Assembly: GCA_944990035.1 (NCBI GenBank)
Contig: CALYLX010000091.1
Location: forward strand, 62,001 to 126,000
DNA length: 64,000 nucleotides
Direction of reading: 5' to 3'
From: Clitopilus passeckerianus
Taxonomy: Eukaryota; Basidiomycota; Agaricomycetes; Agaricales; Entolomataceae
Position numbers and translations under genes: made by a program. The notes beneath the pieces are model-generated. The model had not been told where the DNA came from, searched no databases, and saw nothing but the letters and a program-made list of their open reading frames with translations. Position 1 is the stretch's first letter; each line of letters starts with the position of its first letter. Shown here piece after piece: positions 21,125-33,554 of the stretch.

Positions 21125-22935
21125 ATGACTTGTATCCTCGTGGATTCCAGATCGCTCTTCCAAATCCTTGCCTCGGACTGTGATAGCACGACTGACGTCG
21201 AGAATAGCGCCGGGTGCCCAACTGCCGAGAAGCCAGAGCCTTGCCCATTCCTCTCGGGAGACTCCGATGCGTCATCTCTTGGAGAATGCTTCGAAATAGA
21301 GGAACATCCTGACGACCTCCGCGAATGCAGCGACCCCGACGAATCTATACTTGCTCGCAAAGACAAGGAGCCCTACGCAGCAAGTCGCCGTCCCATTGCA
21401 TTGGAAGATGGAACGCCTTTCCGCTTCTACGAAGAGCATCACTTCATGCCGAGGACGAATGATTATTTCCTCCCTATCAAATTGGCGACACCCTTGCAGG
21501 TGGAGACAAGATCGAAGGCTCTTATACAATTGTGAGAAAGCTTGGATATGGCGCCTTTGGGACCGCCTGGCTCTCCTTATAGAAAAGGCGTGAATGTTTT
21601 GACCACTTCTTGGTGACCTCCAACTAGAGTCCTTTCATTCCAGTGATTGCGAGAGGCGAGAGAGATATGTCGTCCCCAAATTATTGAGCAAAGAGACATC
21701 GAAACGGATGGAGCTGCGCGAGAATCAGGAGTATGAGGTCTTTGAGCATATGACCATTGCTACCTCTGCTAGGCAAGCACATCATCCGGGATACAAGCAC
21801 TGTATGACCCTTGTCAATTCCACCGAGGATTTTTGCACCAAACGGGAGACATATGGTGCATATCGAGCTTTTTTATGGAACCCTGTGGTCAAAATCCCCA
21901 CAGGCTCCGACTTTCTCAACCGGACGAGGTCTTCACCGTGACCGCCACCAAAAGGATTGTCAAGTATTTCCTGTTCGCCCTTGACTACATGCACAGAGAA
22001 AAGGGCCTAATTCACGGAGGTACTTATCATATGCTCTCTTTCTCACTCTACCGACTCAAATATCCTTCTCCTTAGACCTCAAATTGGATATCCTACTTGT
22101 CGCCTTGAGTGCCTCAAGGAAGACAATTGCTGAGCTGGTTGAGAAGGACCCGCCGGAGTATTACCCTGCACAAAGTGCACCACAGTTCTCGAAGGACCCA
22201 ATCATCACCGTCCAGTCTCAGCCGCTTCCGAATCTGGGTCTGGACGAAGACTTGGGAAACATCAAGATCAAACTCAACGATTATGGTCTAGGTAATTCAA
22301 GCACCCTGGAGTCTGCGATGATGCTAAGATATCCTCCTCCACTAGCTATCCCACCTGAGAAAGTTACCCCGAAAACCCTGCTTCAAGTACCTTTCTACAT
22401 GGCACCGGAGGTTGTTCTCTACCACAAGATAGACACAGCCATCGACATCTCGTCCGTAGGATGTATCGTGAGTGGCTTTGACTGGCATACCTAAATACCG
22501 TCCACTGATCGGGATATAGATCTTCGAATGTCTGACAGGGGAGATGCTATTTGATCTCTACCAAACCCCCACGCAGACGGTCATTCACACCCTCCTGGCT
22601 TCGATAATCGAGCAAGGTGGCTTGTTTCCTCCAGAATTCCTTGAGCGCTGTGACAGGAAACGGCGAGAAGCACTCTTTGACGACAAAGGTACCATAAACA
22701 TCGTCATAGAATTTACCAGAAGCTGATTTCCCCGTGACTAGGCGAACTACGAAAGGTGAATCAATATGAACCGCAGACGATTGAGGCTCGGATGAAAATA
22801 CTAGAAACGATGCCCTTCGACGAGATTGAATCTGCCGCCAGGTTTATCTGCCGCTGCCCAACCATAGATCCAACGAAACGTCCCACTGCTCATGAACTCC
22901 TGGAAGACGAATGGTTGCGTAATGTCGCTATTTAG
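21125..22935 (+). pseudogene. SRPK-like protein kinase pseudogene, copy 2
   Basis: Second member of the tandem kinase pair. N-terminal 'FYEEHHFMPRTNDYFLPI' matches copy 1, then 'RKLGYGAFGTAW', 'HHPGYKHCMTLVNS', 'HREKGLIHG', 'KIKLNDYG', 'PFYMAPEVVL' and the C-lobe end 'TIDPTKRPTAHELLEDEW' to TAG at 22933-22935. Breaks: a one-base frame change near 21481-21486, an in-frame TAG at 21580-21582 where copy 1 has Trp, and a base lost in the T run near 21867-21875. The catalytic loop reads DLKLDI, so the metal-binding Asn is gone. Later introns (about 22289-22345, 22467-22519, 22687-22740) are intact. The lesions differ from those of copy 1, so each copy decayed independently. Confidence 0.85.
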
Positions 22936-23542
22936 CCAGCCCTCCCGTAACATCTGTCATGTCGGGATCCTCATATTTACGTGTATTTTACTAGCACAGT
23001 AGCGGTGGCCTCTGATAATTTGATTTTGACGAAAAGCGTCCTATGGGAGAGGATCATTCCCTGGAACGTCTACTCGTCGAACGAATGAAGAGGGCATCCT
23101 CCCTGCCAGCCGAAACTTGCAGAGTCTATGGAGGAGCATATCTCCAGATGGCATCTATCAAATGATTCACAACAAACGCACGCCGAATCCCGAAAACGAC
23201 CTCTCTCAGTTTAGTCGCCCAATGACATGGATGCTGCCTAAGTGTTTAGGTGCTATGTCCTGTCCTGTGGGTCCAAACCTCTAGGATATCAAATACGAAT
23301 ACATCTATAGACTCGCTAGAACTTCTGATGACTCCATGAATCAACCTATCCTGATCCATCCTCGGAATCGTGTCGATCATGAAATAACCGAGGTGGGCAC
23401 AACAATAAGGGGTCGCTGTTGTCCTTGTTTTTTGGTGATCTTACTATCATCTTAGCGCATTTCATTCTTCCAGAAATGGGATAGATGCGGACACTATCAT
23501 CTGCCGGCGGTAGTGAAATCAGAAACACGACCTTGCCGCGGC
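22936..23542. other. Intergenic, no feature seen
   Basis: Between the second kinase pseudogene and the DUF6534 gene I see no gene, repeat or RNA. Short frames on both strands lack motifs. Confidence 0.5.
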
Positions 23543-23549
23543 TATATAA
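23543..23549 (+). promoter_or_regulatory. TATA-like box for the DUF6534 gene
   Basis: TATATAA lies 64 nt before the ATG at 23613, a plausible spacing for a fungal TATA element with a short leader. Confidence 0.4.
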
Positions 23550-23612
23550 TTGACAAGCCAGCAATCCTGGACTCAACCGCTGATACTATCTTACTATTTT
23601 TACGACCTAGAG

Positions 23613-25208
23613 ATGGAACCATACCCTAAGGCGTAAGCATCCCTCTGGAGAGCCATAGTAACATAGCTGATCGACCAGCCACGTAGAATAGGTCCTCTGG
23701 TAGAATCCTTCCCTACTCACTGGGATGGCGAGCACTCATCGGTACTCTCCGTACCAGATTCTAGGTTATGCGTTCAACTGGTGCCTTTTCGGCTGCTTTG
23801 CTCTTCAACTCTGTAAGTATTTCTCTTCGTTACCCTATCGAACGCTCTCCAACTATGTCTGGTCCCAGACAACTATGTGACGACCTTTCACAAGACTGAA
23901 CGTCTTCGCATCCGTTTCACTGGTATGATCTTTCTTTCTTCTGGCCCTGACGTTTGCTTATTTATAAAATGTAGTCTACATTACATCAATCTGTAATCTT
24001 CTTCTTCTCGTTGGGATAAATCACACTGTATGGGAACAGCTGGTACACCACTGGGGAGACTCAGCTGCTTTCGCCGAGGTGCCCCCTTCTTCAGCCTTCA
24101 CTACACTGTTAATCGGCATCAGTAAGACCCCCTTTGTTTTCATGGGCCGATTGAAAGGCTGACGAAGATTATCAGTTTCTGCCACCGTGCAAATATACTT
24201 TGCGTGGAGAATATATATCGTCGGAAAGGGTGCTACGACACACATTATCGCCTCCCTTGTTGTTCTGGTGCGTTACAGTGTTGAAACCCTGGCTGCCGAC
24301 TATTGTAATATACTCAACCTGATTCTGCTTCCAGGTTGCAATCATCCAACTGGGAGGGTCGATAGCCGTCGTTACTAAAGTGGGTCACTGACGCTCTAGG
24401 AAACTTCACCTACCACATTCACATTCATGTTTCATCAAAGGCCCTCATCATTTGGCAACGTCACCGAACTCTCCTGCCAGTTGACCTACGCATAACTCGA
24501 ATTGTATGTCTCACTTCTCCGACACGCCTGCGTGCCCTCTCATCACCATTTCCTTAGATCTGGTTGGTCAGCGGTCTCTTCTGCGACATTCTGATGGCCA
24601 CTGCTTTAATTGTGTTGGTACGTCGATCCCTAATGTCTCCTTTGCCCAGTAGCCTGACTGATTGAATAAGTCATTGAAGTCACCGAAGACAGACACCTCC
24701 AAGAAGGCTACCCGGCCTTTTTTACCTAAATTAATCCTTCAAGTTGATTTCATTCGCACCGGGGCTGTCGTGGTCACCCTGACACTGGCTACACTTGTTT
24801 TGTTCCTTGCCAGTCCCCACACACTCCTGCATCTGTCTACGTGAGTACACCTCGCCGCCTGCTACGAGTCTCATAATACTGACGTGCACATTATTCGCAG
24901 TGAATATACCCTCGGAAGCATGTGAGCCTCAATCCACTCAATGCGCCTGATTCGCATCTCACCTGATCTATCTCATCTGCCCCAGTTTTGCAAACATCCT
25001 TCTAGCCTCCCTCAACGGCCGACCTAGGGATCTACAAGAAGATCTCCAACGACAGCGGTTAAACATCGATGCCGCTCTCAGGATGAATCAACATTCCAAT
25101 ATGGGATCATACCTGTACGGAGAGACGCTGGATATCTCAGCTGGGGCAATACAGTCCTACGGGGAAAGTTATCAAAGTAGTAGAACCTCGAAGCTCTCTG
25201 AAGTTTGA
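23613..25208 (+). CDS. DUF6534-type multi-pass membrane protein
   Basis: Member of a large mushroom-specific family of seven-helix membrane proteins of unknown function. The first exons are tiny: 23613-23632 and 23687-23699, then from 23758. Spliced, the start reads 'MEPYPKAIGPLILGYAFNW', which carries the family's GPLL..G.xFNW signature. Later helices include 'VYITSICNLLLLVGINHTV', 'FTTLLIGISATVQIYFAWR' (the family's 'FFAWRI' motif), 'HIIASLVVLVAIIQLGGSI', 'IWLVSGLFCDILMATALIV' (the 'C D.lia' motif) and 'GAVVVTLTLATLVLFLAS', followed by the 'LASLNGR' motif near 25005. The tail after it is hydrophilic. The stretch around 24380-24500 has a TGA at 24388-24390 in the reading frame, so one more short intron there must be assumed; that is the weakest part of the model. 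Confidence 0.8.
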
Positions 25209-25620
25209 CCTTTTGGGCTTTTTCCTTCCTTAAACCACGGTCTACTGTGCCTCCATTCAATCTTACTCTTCGCCGTATGCACAATTTTGATGACCTATAT
25301 TGTATCGATAGCTGAGCCAATCCGCCAACCGTGTATCTTGATTAAATAACAACCAAACTGATCTAGACGACGTTCGCTGCACCTTCCACTGCAGAGGCTG
25401 GGTTCTCAAAGAAACTAATTGATGGCGCTCTCGGAAGTCGGAATGACGACTCTGCGAACCACAGTCCGGATCTCTTCCTCCTGATCCAACAACTTCCTTC
25501 CCAACGGGTTTACCTGATAATCATTGGTAACCTCACATGGACTTGAGATAAACCCAGACGAGTCATGGCTAACATATATAGGCGGACCTGGAGTTGCGAA
25601 TCTCCTGGATCCTACCGTCA
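25209..25620. other. Intergenic, no feature seen
   Basis: This is the presumed terminator of the membrane protein gene and promoter of the oxidase gene. 'ctaacatatatagg' at about 25568-25581 could serve as a TATA element about 45 nt before the ATG. Nothing else is seen. Confidence 0.4.
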
Positions 25621-27079
25621 ATGGCTGAGAAGAAAGAAATTGTAGTCGTCGGTGCCGGTGAGTAATGAAGACAGCCCGTTCACGCGTTTCTGACCTTGGA
25701 ATAGGCGTGATTGGGCTTTCCACCGCCCTCAAGCTCCAGGAAACGGGTGAATACCAGGTTTCCATTGTCGCCGAGACTCTGCCACAAGACCCAAAGACGA
25801 CGAAGTACACAAGTCATTGGGCTGTAAGCTTTGATTCCTGGATCCCACTTCTGGACAGATATACTCATCGGTCCTGTCAATTGTAGGGAGCACACCATGT
25901 AACGCAGGCTTCCTACGGCATTGAGCAGCTCAGTAAGAAACAACCATAAGTAGCTTTGTGAGCTACACATACTGAATCATTGCATTTCTGGCAGAGATTG
26001 ACGAAGAAACCTTCCGCGTCATGTGGGAAATGTCTTCCCCAGGCAATCCTGCAGAACACTGCTTCATGAGAATCAAGCAGGAGGAAGTTGAATGCGGCAA
26101 TGGCGGCCTCACGGGACCCTTCACAACATATGATAATCTTGTGGTAAGCAGTTCCAATTACCTCATTATACTAGCTCATTGGCTTGACCGATGAATTCAG
26201 GAAAAAGACCTATCGAACGACTCTGACAAACCTCACCCCGACGCTACGAAAAGCGCTTCCTTCGACACAGTGACAATTGATACCCCAGTCTATTTGCACT
26301 ATCTTTCCCATCGATTCTCCAATGCCGGAGGAAAGATCATAAAGGTATCTGTCCAGCACATAGATCAATTGGCTGAGGGCGGAACTTACGCCTTCACCAA
26401 AGAAGGCGACAGTCCAAATCCACCTGCTGCTATCATTGTATGCGCCGGTTTGGGTGCAAGGTTCCTTGGTGGTGTTGAAGACAAAGACGTCTATCCTGTC
26501 CGAGGCCAGACAGTCATACTCAGAGCACCTTGGGTCAAGTCTGGTATTACTGTCAGCTCAGCCGCTACAGACGGTAAGGAGGAATTTTGGACCTACGTGA
26601 TTCCGAGACGATCTGGCGACGTTATTGTGGGTGGCACCAAGGGATCTAACGACTGGTAAGGCAGAGATCAGTTCGTTCTGCACCCCGACTAAAACGGGAA
26701 TGCTTTAGGTATCCTCTTCCCCGACCAGAAACAAAGCGGGATATTCTGGAGCGGGTGCTCGCTGCCTTCCCGATCCTTGCGCCTCCCGAAGTACGGGAAC
26801 AGCGAGCACCTACAGTCGAAGATCTTGAGAAGATCGTGGCAGGCGAAGGATGTGGTTTCCGCCCCTACAGGAAAGGCGGGCCAAGGTTGGAGACACAGTG
26901 GATTAACATCACTGGGGGGAAGATTCCTGTGGTCCACAACTATGGGTATGTTCCTTATCACCTTGCAAAAATATTTGATCGCTGATGAACGGGACAGTCA
27001 CGGAGGGTTTGGTTACATCGCGTCTTGGGGTTCAGCTTCAAAGGCACTGGAGTTGCTTCAGGTTGCACTCAAGCAGTAA
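25621..27079 (+). CDS. D-amino-acid oxidase
   Basis: FAD flavoenzyme that oxidises D-amino acids to 2-oxo acids with release of ammonia and H2O2. Seven exons (25621-25657, 25705-25823, 25887-25932, 25995-26143, 26201-26655, 26709-26945, 26998-27079) give 374 residues with all junctions in frame. The N-terminal FAD motif is 'VVVGAGVIGLSTALKL'. Further signatures are 'GAHHVTQASYG', 'YPVRGQTVILRAPW', 'YVIPRRSGDVIVGGTK', the substrate-arginine region 'GCGFRPYRKGGPRLE' and the C-terminal 'HNYGHGGFGYIASWGSA', close to the family's HNYGHGG..GWG motif. The C-terminus 'ALKQ' is not a peroxisomal SKL-type signal, unlike many DAOs. It is convergent with the Nudix gene. Confidence 0.93.
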
Positions 27080-27153
27080 AGGAGGACAATAAACAAATCA
27101 GCTATTCAATAAATCATATACCGAACTAAATATAAGAAATCAGCCTTGTCTAA

Positions 27154-28049
27154 TCATTCTGTGCGAGCTTGGGAATCAGAGTCCGGGTGGACTCCATACC
27201 ACCATTTCCGAGTGGCATATTTACCAGGAGCTCCCATATTGTCAACCCTTCCTACGAAGAACTTCTTTGCAAGGAGCATAGGGTACCAGTAAGAATCGGT
27301 GTCCCACATCTTATCAAAAGGCAACGTATTGGGAGTAGATTCAGATGGTAAAGGAAACCATTCCGGAATCATCTCGTCCGTCCTGTTTTGTTAGGTGAGC
27401 ACTCGAATATTCAAGTTTACCAGAAGATGTCTGTGACGTACTCGGTAGGTTCGCCAGTGTATTCTTCGGCACGGTAGATATCGATATGAAACATGTGTTC
27501 CCCATCTGCGGGAAGGAAAAAAATAATTCCAGCACGTTCCAGGGGTGCGTTCACGCCGGATTCTTCCTGAAAAATGAGGCAGAAACAAGGTTACGAACGT
27601 GTACCATCGGATGTATCAGGCGTACCTCAAGTTCGCGCTTGGCGGCCTGCAGGGAGGTCTCCCCTGGTTCTACCTTTCCGCCTGCAGGCAGATAGGAGGA
27701 TTACTGATACTCTTCGATGCAATTGGAACTGGATTTTTACACACCAAATCCGTTGATTCTACGTAGCCGAATGGATGAGTCGCCATCTAGTGCCCATGAA
27801 GAGTGAACACCTACATTCCCTTGCCGTATCCTCGTTTCTTATGTCCTAGGAGTATCTATCGGATGTTAGATTTGTTCTCCACGTAAGAGAACGAGTAGAA
27901 ACCTTTCCGTCGCGTACAATAAACGCGTTCGTGTAATATTTGACTTTTGTGAAAGGCATCCATTCGAGCCCATGGCCACCGCTAGATACGTGTACAAAAT
28001 TACCATCAATGCCAGGTGGAATCTCGGTGTTAGAAGTGTGCATAGCCAT
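27154..28049 (-). CDS. MTH1-like Nudix hydrolase (oxidised purine nucleotide sanitation)
   Basis: Nudix enzyme most like 8-oxo-dGTP/2-OH-dATP diphosphatase, which clears oxidised nucleotides. Spliced on the minus strand it reads 'KVKYYTNAFIVRDGK', 'ILLGHKKRGYGKG', 'INGFGGKVEPGETSLQAAK' and 'RELEEESGV', a perfect Nudix box (GX5EX7REUXEEXGU). Then follow 'DEMIPEWFPLPSESTP' and 'MWDTDSYWYPMLLAKKF', matching the 'DEM.P.WF' and 'MW.DD.YW.PLLL' motifs of the MTH1 family. At least four introns of about 50-75 nt interrupt it; one donor is GTTTCT. The start is uncertain: ATG at 28049 or the in-frame ATG before 'PFTKVKYY' near 27965, which suits the family length better. It shares a short intergenic region with bur1. 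Confidence 0.87.
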
Positions 28050-28229
28050 TGAATAAAAATGTATTCTCTGGACTCTGTCCGTACAAGTTGGTAGTAAAGA
28101 AATAAGAAAGAATTTAAAGGTCGGGGATGCAATATAGGGTGATCCGCTTATGTCAGCCAATATTTCTTTCCCCTTCACTGCCACAGAAGTCGAGCACCCT
28201 TGCTTTGACGCTGTCCAAGACAGTGGCGA

Positions 28230-31200
28230 ATGGTTCACGGCGCCACCAAACGCAATGCTTCAAGGTCGCCTGAAGGAGACAGGGCCTACAAGCGTATGCT
28301 GACATCCTCCCCTGAGGAGGGTGAGGTGGACGATACCACACCTTTACCAGAGCGAACACCCTTAAAGCTACCCCCTTCATTGCCACCCAAGCCTCAGCTT
28401 CCGGCTAAACGTGCATCTGTTGCATTTCCTTTCAAGAAAAAAGAAACTCAAATAAAAGGTCCCCTTGTCAATGGACTTAATGAACCGAGGGACGGTCCTG
28501 TCATTTATGACCGACCAGAAGGAGACGACCGACGTAGTAGGGGAGGTGACGCTAGGCAAAAGGGAAGAAGGCCTCCAGTTTCTGATCATTGGGAACCTGG
28601 CTACTCTCGTGGAGAAAGCTTGCTACCACGACTTGGCCCACCGAGATTCGATTCTCGAGACGATAGGTATCGACCGACCTCGCCACCCAATTCTCGTTCA
28701 AGGTCTCCTGGTTCTCATTCCCCACCTCCTCAACATAGACTTCCTACTAGAAGATCACCGGAACCCAGTTTCAGCCCCATGGGACGCGATCATCGAGACG
28801 ACTACTCAAGGGACAGAGATCGCCCAGGTTATGACCGAAGGGACGGTGATTCCTACAGGCCACGAGCAAGGGATGATTACGACGACAGATACTATGAAAG
28901 AGACCGTGGAAGATATGATAGCGGCTCCACTCATGGTTCAGACCGCCACTATCGTCCGAACGAATCGCAGTCCTACCGTCGAGAGGACGACCGTGCATGG
29001 ACTAGGAGGGAGGATGACTACAGGAGACGGGATAATTTGAGGAGATACAGGGATGACAGTCGGTATGACCGTGATGATTATGACAGGCACAGGGGGCCGG
29101 ATTCCTACCGTCCTTCGTCGCCGCTACCACCACGCCGTGCCAGTCCCTCTCCTCGAGGACACTCCTATGGTTCTCGTTCGCCGACCCCACCGCCTGCTCC
29201 CATGTCTCCTCCGCTTCCCCCAACAGTAGATGAGTCCAAGCCTCCATCTTCAACGCCCCCTCCTCCAGCATCTCCTCCACCCCCGGCACCGCCTCCAGAT
29301 GTCCGTCTTATGAAAAACAGTGCCTTACCTCCTGTGCATAATCACGTTAGTATCAATCTCAAACGACCTGATGCGCCTCCCGCTCCAAAGGATGTACATT
29401 CCCCAACTCCCCTTCCACTTCCCCCAGCTAAATTAGAAGTCATACCTCCTGCTGAGGAAAAGAAGGACGATGGAAAGATCAGGCCCCGCAGGAAACGTGA
29501 AGTTCGTATGCGAACCAAGAAGGAAGAGCTGGAAGCTTTCGGGAGGGTTTTCAAAGGATGCGGCAGCCAGCCTGACTATTCTGTGACAACAAAGTTGGGA
29601 GAGGGTACTTTTGGGTACGTTAATATAGGCCGTCTTGCGTTAATAGGCTCTGACGCAAACACACTTTTATAGTGAGGTGCATAAAGCCATACACAAGGAA
29701 ACTGGCAATGCTGTGGCGCTTAAACGCATTCTCATGCACAATGAGAAGGAAGGAATGCCCGTGACTGCTCTTCGTGAGATAAAGATACTTAAAGCCCTGA
29801 AGCACCCGAACATTATCGAAATCCGTGATATGTTTGTCCTGCGAAGTAAGTCAAGAATTTTATCAGTCGCACCTCTGGAGTCTCATGATGACAGGTAACA
29901 CCAAGGACCCTCTCTCAGTCTACATGGTCTTCCCCTATATGGATCATGATCTCGCCGGTCTCCTCGAGAATGACCGAGTCAAACTCCAGCCCAGCCACAT
30001 AAAACTCTACATGAAGCAGCTCCTGGAAGGAACGGAATACATGCATCGAGTAAATATGGGCGTCTGACATCAGTAGCCCAGCTGCTCACATCTATCTCCT
30101 ACAGAACCACATCCTGCACCGTGACATGAAAGCTGCAAACTTGCTCATATCGAACTCCGGTTCGTTGAGGATAGCAGATTTCGGTCTTGCCAGAGCCTTT
30201 GATTGCACCGTGAACGATGCAAAGCCAAAGAAATATACGAACTGCGTTGTCACAAGATGGTACCGACCTCCTGAGTTGCTTCTTGGAGCGAGGCAGTATG
30301 GTGGAGAGATTGACCTCTGGGGAATTGGGTTCGTTTGCTCTCATGTTCAGACAACGGGACAATCTCTGATGATTACTATCTGTAGTTGCGTTCTTGGCGA
30401 AATGTTCACGCGCCGACCAATACTTCCGGGCAACTCGGACCTGGACCAGTTAGACAAGATCTGGCAGCTTTGCGGAACCCCAAATCAGCATTCGTGGCCC
30501 AATCACGACAGCCTTCCGGGATGTGAAGGTATCAAGAGGTTCACCCAATACCCAAGAAAGTTGAAGCAGGTGTATGAGAGGTTAGCCGATTTTACTCTTG
30601 GTGTCAGAAGGAAGATGCTAATGAAGCACCGTAACGCAGCGTTGGCCCCGAAACCTGTGACCTGTTGGATAAGTTGCTGACCTGCAACCCACGAGAGCGG
30701 ATCACAGCAGCACAAGCTTTGGACCACGATTACTTCTGGACCGACCCATTGCCCGCTGACCCAAAGACGTAAGTCTCCAAACTACCAACCATTGATCATA
30801 GTCTCATTGAATGTTTTCTTCTAGCTTGCCTTCTTACGAACCCTCCCACGAGTTTGACAAGCGTGGACATCGAGGCCAGCATCCACCTCAGCATCAGCAA
30901 ATGCCTCCCCCAATGCCTCCTGGTGCACCCTTTGACAACCGGCATCCACCACGCTACCCCTATGACCAACAGAATCGGCACCATGACGGTGGCGGCGGTG
31001 GCCATGGTGGTCCGCACCGTGGAAGATATCAGCAACATCATCATCGTGGTCCTCCGGGCCCCCCTCCCATGTTTCCCCAAGATGGTAACTCCTCGTTACC
31101 ACCTCGACCTACGGGACCCCTTCCTCCGATACCTCCGAACCAATACAGAGGACCTCCTCGACATGGACCCGGACATGGACCTGGGAGGGACGACTCTTGG

Positions 31201-31314
31201 GGCGGTCGCCCCCCTGGTCTACCTCAACGTCCCGTCGCACCGCAAGGTTTCCCTCCCAGAAACCCCGGGCGACCTGGGCCGCCAGCCAACGATGGCCCAT
31301 TGAACTATGGTTAG
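28230..31314 (+). CDS. bur1: Bur1/CDK9-type cyclin-dependent kinase
   Basis: Transcription-elongation CDK that phosphorylates the RNA polymerase II CTD and Spt5 with a T-type cyclin. Exons 28230-29614, 29673-29845, 29895-30049, 30105-30328, 30386-30580, 30640-30768 and 30825-31314 code 916 residues with all phases consistent. Residues 1-440 are low complexity, rich in Arg, Asp, Ser and Pro. The kinase domain (about 450-765) has 'LGEGTFGEV', 'VALKRI', a PITALRE-like '[12 protein letters not shown]', '[11 protein letters not shown]', 'DFGLARAF', activation segment '[15 protein letters not shown]' and '[18 protein letters not shown]'. The C-terminal 150 residues are Pro/Gly/His/Arg-rich. The long N-terminal extension is unusual compared with yeast Bur1, where the extra sequence is C-terminal. 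Confidence 0.9.
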
Positions 31315-33005
31315 GTCACGCTGCTGCTTGTGAACAGATGCTCGGCGATGCTTTGATTCCTTGATGCACAATTTACATATACATATTCGTCAGTTTAATG
31401 GATCACTTTTAGCATGAAACGCATTTGATTGTATTTTATAGTAATCTGCCCATAGTTGCATTCAGCATTCGCACCCCATGTGTTTCTTTGCCTTCTCCAT
31501 GTTGATGAATAGGCATGATAGCCATATCATTAGTTCGCGAAATATATAATACGGGCTGAAACTATCTACTGCTGTGTGCCTTTGATGCCCTCTCCAATGT
31601 TACACCCTGGAATACCATCGCCGCTTCCCCTTGCTCCACTGCAATATTGCTACTACTACCATCCCGTTGTTGATTCTCTTGATTTTGACGACGCCCCCAT
31701 GGTATGTGTTTCGCTGAACAGAAGAGGACCCATCAGTTAGCAAAGCCCAAGTAAATAGTGAGACAGTAACTCACTGTTGTACGCCTGACATTCTTAGGTT
31801 GACCGGATATTACTGTTCTCCCTCTTCCTGAGACCAAGTTGGTTGTAGAACCCATATAAAGTGTCTAAAGAGCGCAGTCAGCATTTTGAAGCCCATTAAC
31901 GTGAAGATATTATGTGCTTGGTGCTATGTCCGGTACTAGTCGTAGGTGTCGTTTGCGGTGGAGGCTAATGAACGAAAGAATGTCAGGGGGATAGGGTCGC
32001 AAAGCAATCAAGGAGCATACCTAGTCGTCGGAGAGAAGGGGCTCGCCGCCCTGCCGGCACGACAATCCAAGGGAACACCGACACAACACGGATACAACAT
32101 GCACATCTGCTGTTCAACACCACAAACCGGGTACAACTTCCCTTAGGCTGCACAGAGGACGCAGCCCTATAGGTGCCAGCTCTGCTTTTTATGCAGTTAA
32201 GAAGACCACGGAGTGTAGTGAGGAACACCTGGTGGAGTGTGGGTCATTTTTTACCATCTGCTCCCCATCCAAGATCCATAACGGGCAGAACCCGCATGAA
32301 TAATTCGACCATGGGAAGCAAATCTGCTAACCCACTTAGGAGGTCGACACCAGTCACCCAGTGGGAACCAGTAAGCCTTGGACGACACCAGCGCCAAGAC
32401 TTACCAGCGGCTGCACTTATAGCCGTAATCTAACATTGTCGTGTGGTGTCCCCGAGGACGTCGCTGAGCTCTCTGTTTGACACGGGGCGGCGACGTTCTC
32501 TCGACCTCGTCGACGTTGGTGACCCTAAAGACGTAGGGTTAGTATGGTATTCTAACGATAGATAGATACCGACTACGGTGGTGCTAGTAGTTCAAGAGAG
32601 GCATAGTGGTGGATAAAGAGAGTGAGGAGCATGGCAAGAGTGGTGGTGGTAGGTGAGAGAAAGAACTCGAGGTTCTGGGGAAAGTAGGCAGAATTTGAGG
32701 GCCTTCTATAGGAATTTGGAGCTGAGGCTGACGATGAATGATCTCTCGAATGAGTATATTTTTAGATTGATACTGAGGCTTGCAGTCGAGGTTGCGACGC
32801 CTACAGTCGAGAGCGATGAGTGACATTACTTGTCATCCGCATAGGAGGTAAACCCGAAGGACTTCTCCAAAAACTTGTTCAAGAGACGGTATATTGCGAC
32901 AGAGAAGCATAGAGAAGTAGTATCTTCAACATTCAACATCACAAGGGTAGAAACCTCCAATATTTTGAGTACACCGATATGGCCAGACTCGGGGTTTCAG
33001 GCTGT
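31315..33005. other. Intergenic, no gene recognised
   Basis: About 1.7 kb with only short unsupported frames (such as 31946-32146 + and 32584-32826 -). No motif, RNA gene, repeat or element termini were recognised. A small transcript cannot be excluded. Confidence 0.4.
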
Positions 33006-33528
33006 TTATCCAAAGCCAAATCGGCATAACTCCAAGACCTTGACAAGGGCGTTGAAATCCATCCTCCGATGATAAAGGTCATTACTATGTGCAAATGCAA
33101 AGATTTCTCCAGTTTCCCGGCCGCCATCGGGTTTCCGCCGTACGCAATCCTCCATGAAGTGTTTCCGGTACGGGCAAGTCTCTCTAAGCAGAACCCTAAT
33201 CGTGTTGATGCTTGCTTGCTTGGTAGTAAAGGCCCATTTTTGAGGATCATCGAACATGCAGGCCGCTGCTGCTGGTACTTTCAGGGCGAGCAAACCGCCG
33301 CCTGTGTATAAAGACACAAGGCAACCATTCATAGGAGAGCCGTTTCATCACAAACTTTCGTAAATTCTGTCTTTGGAGAAAAAGACTAAGGTTTGTCGAC
33401 GTGATTGGCCGTAGAGGAGGAGGATGCTCGACATCAATGACTAATTGGGCATGAAGCGAAGCCGTCTTTGCCTCTACCATCTCTTTGGCTTACCTTGGCT
33501 TCCACAATATAATCGATCTCTATCTTCA
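33006..33528 (-). CDS. Hypothetical small protein, three-exon model
   Basis: I do not recognise this protein. Exons 33493-33528, 33352-33385 and 33006-33301 join in frame with GT..AG borders to give 121 residues starting 'MKIEIDYIVEAK'. The last exon contains 'MFDDPQKWAFTTKQAS', 'RETCPYRKHFMEDCVRRK' and 'FAFAHSNDLYHRRMDFNAL'. There is no signal peptide or membrane segment. The proposed start is only 26 nt from the start of the divergent SUZ12-like gene, so the two leaders would overlap. That either argues against the model or implies overlapping transcripts. Confidence 0.35.
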
Positions 33529-33554
33529 TGCCCGTGCCTTCTTCTTGAGTGCAC

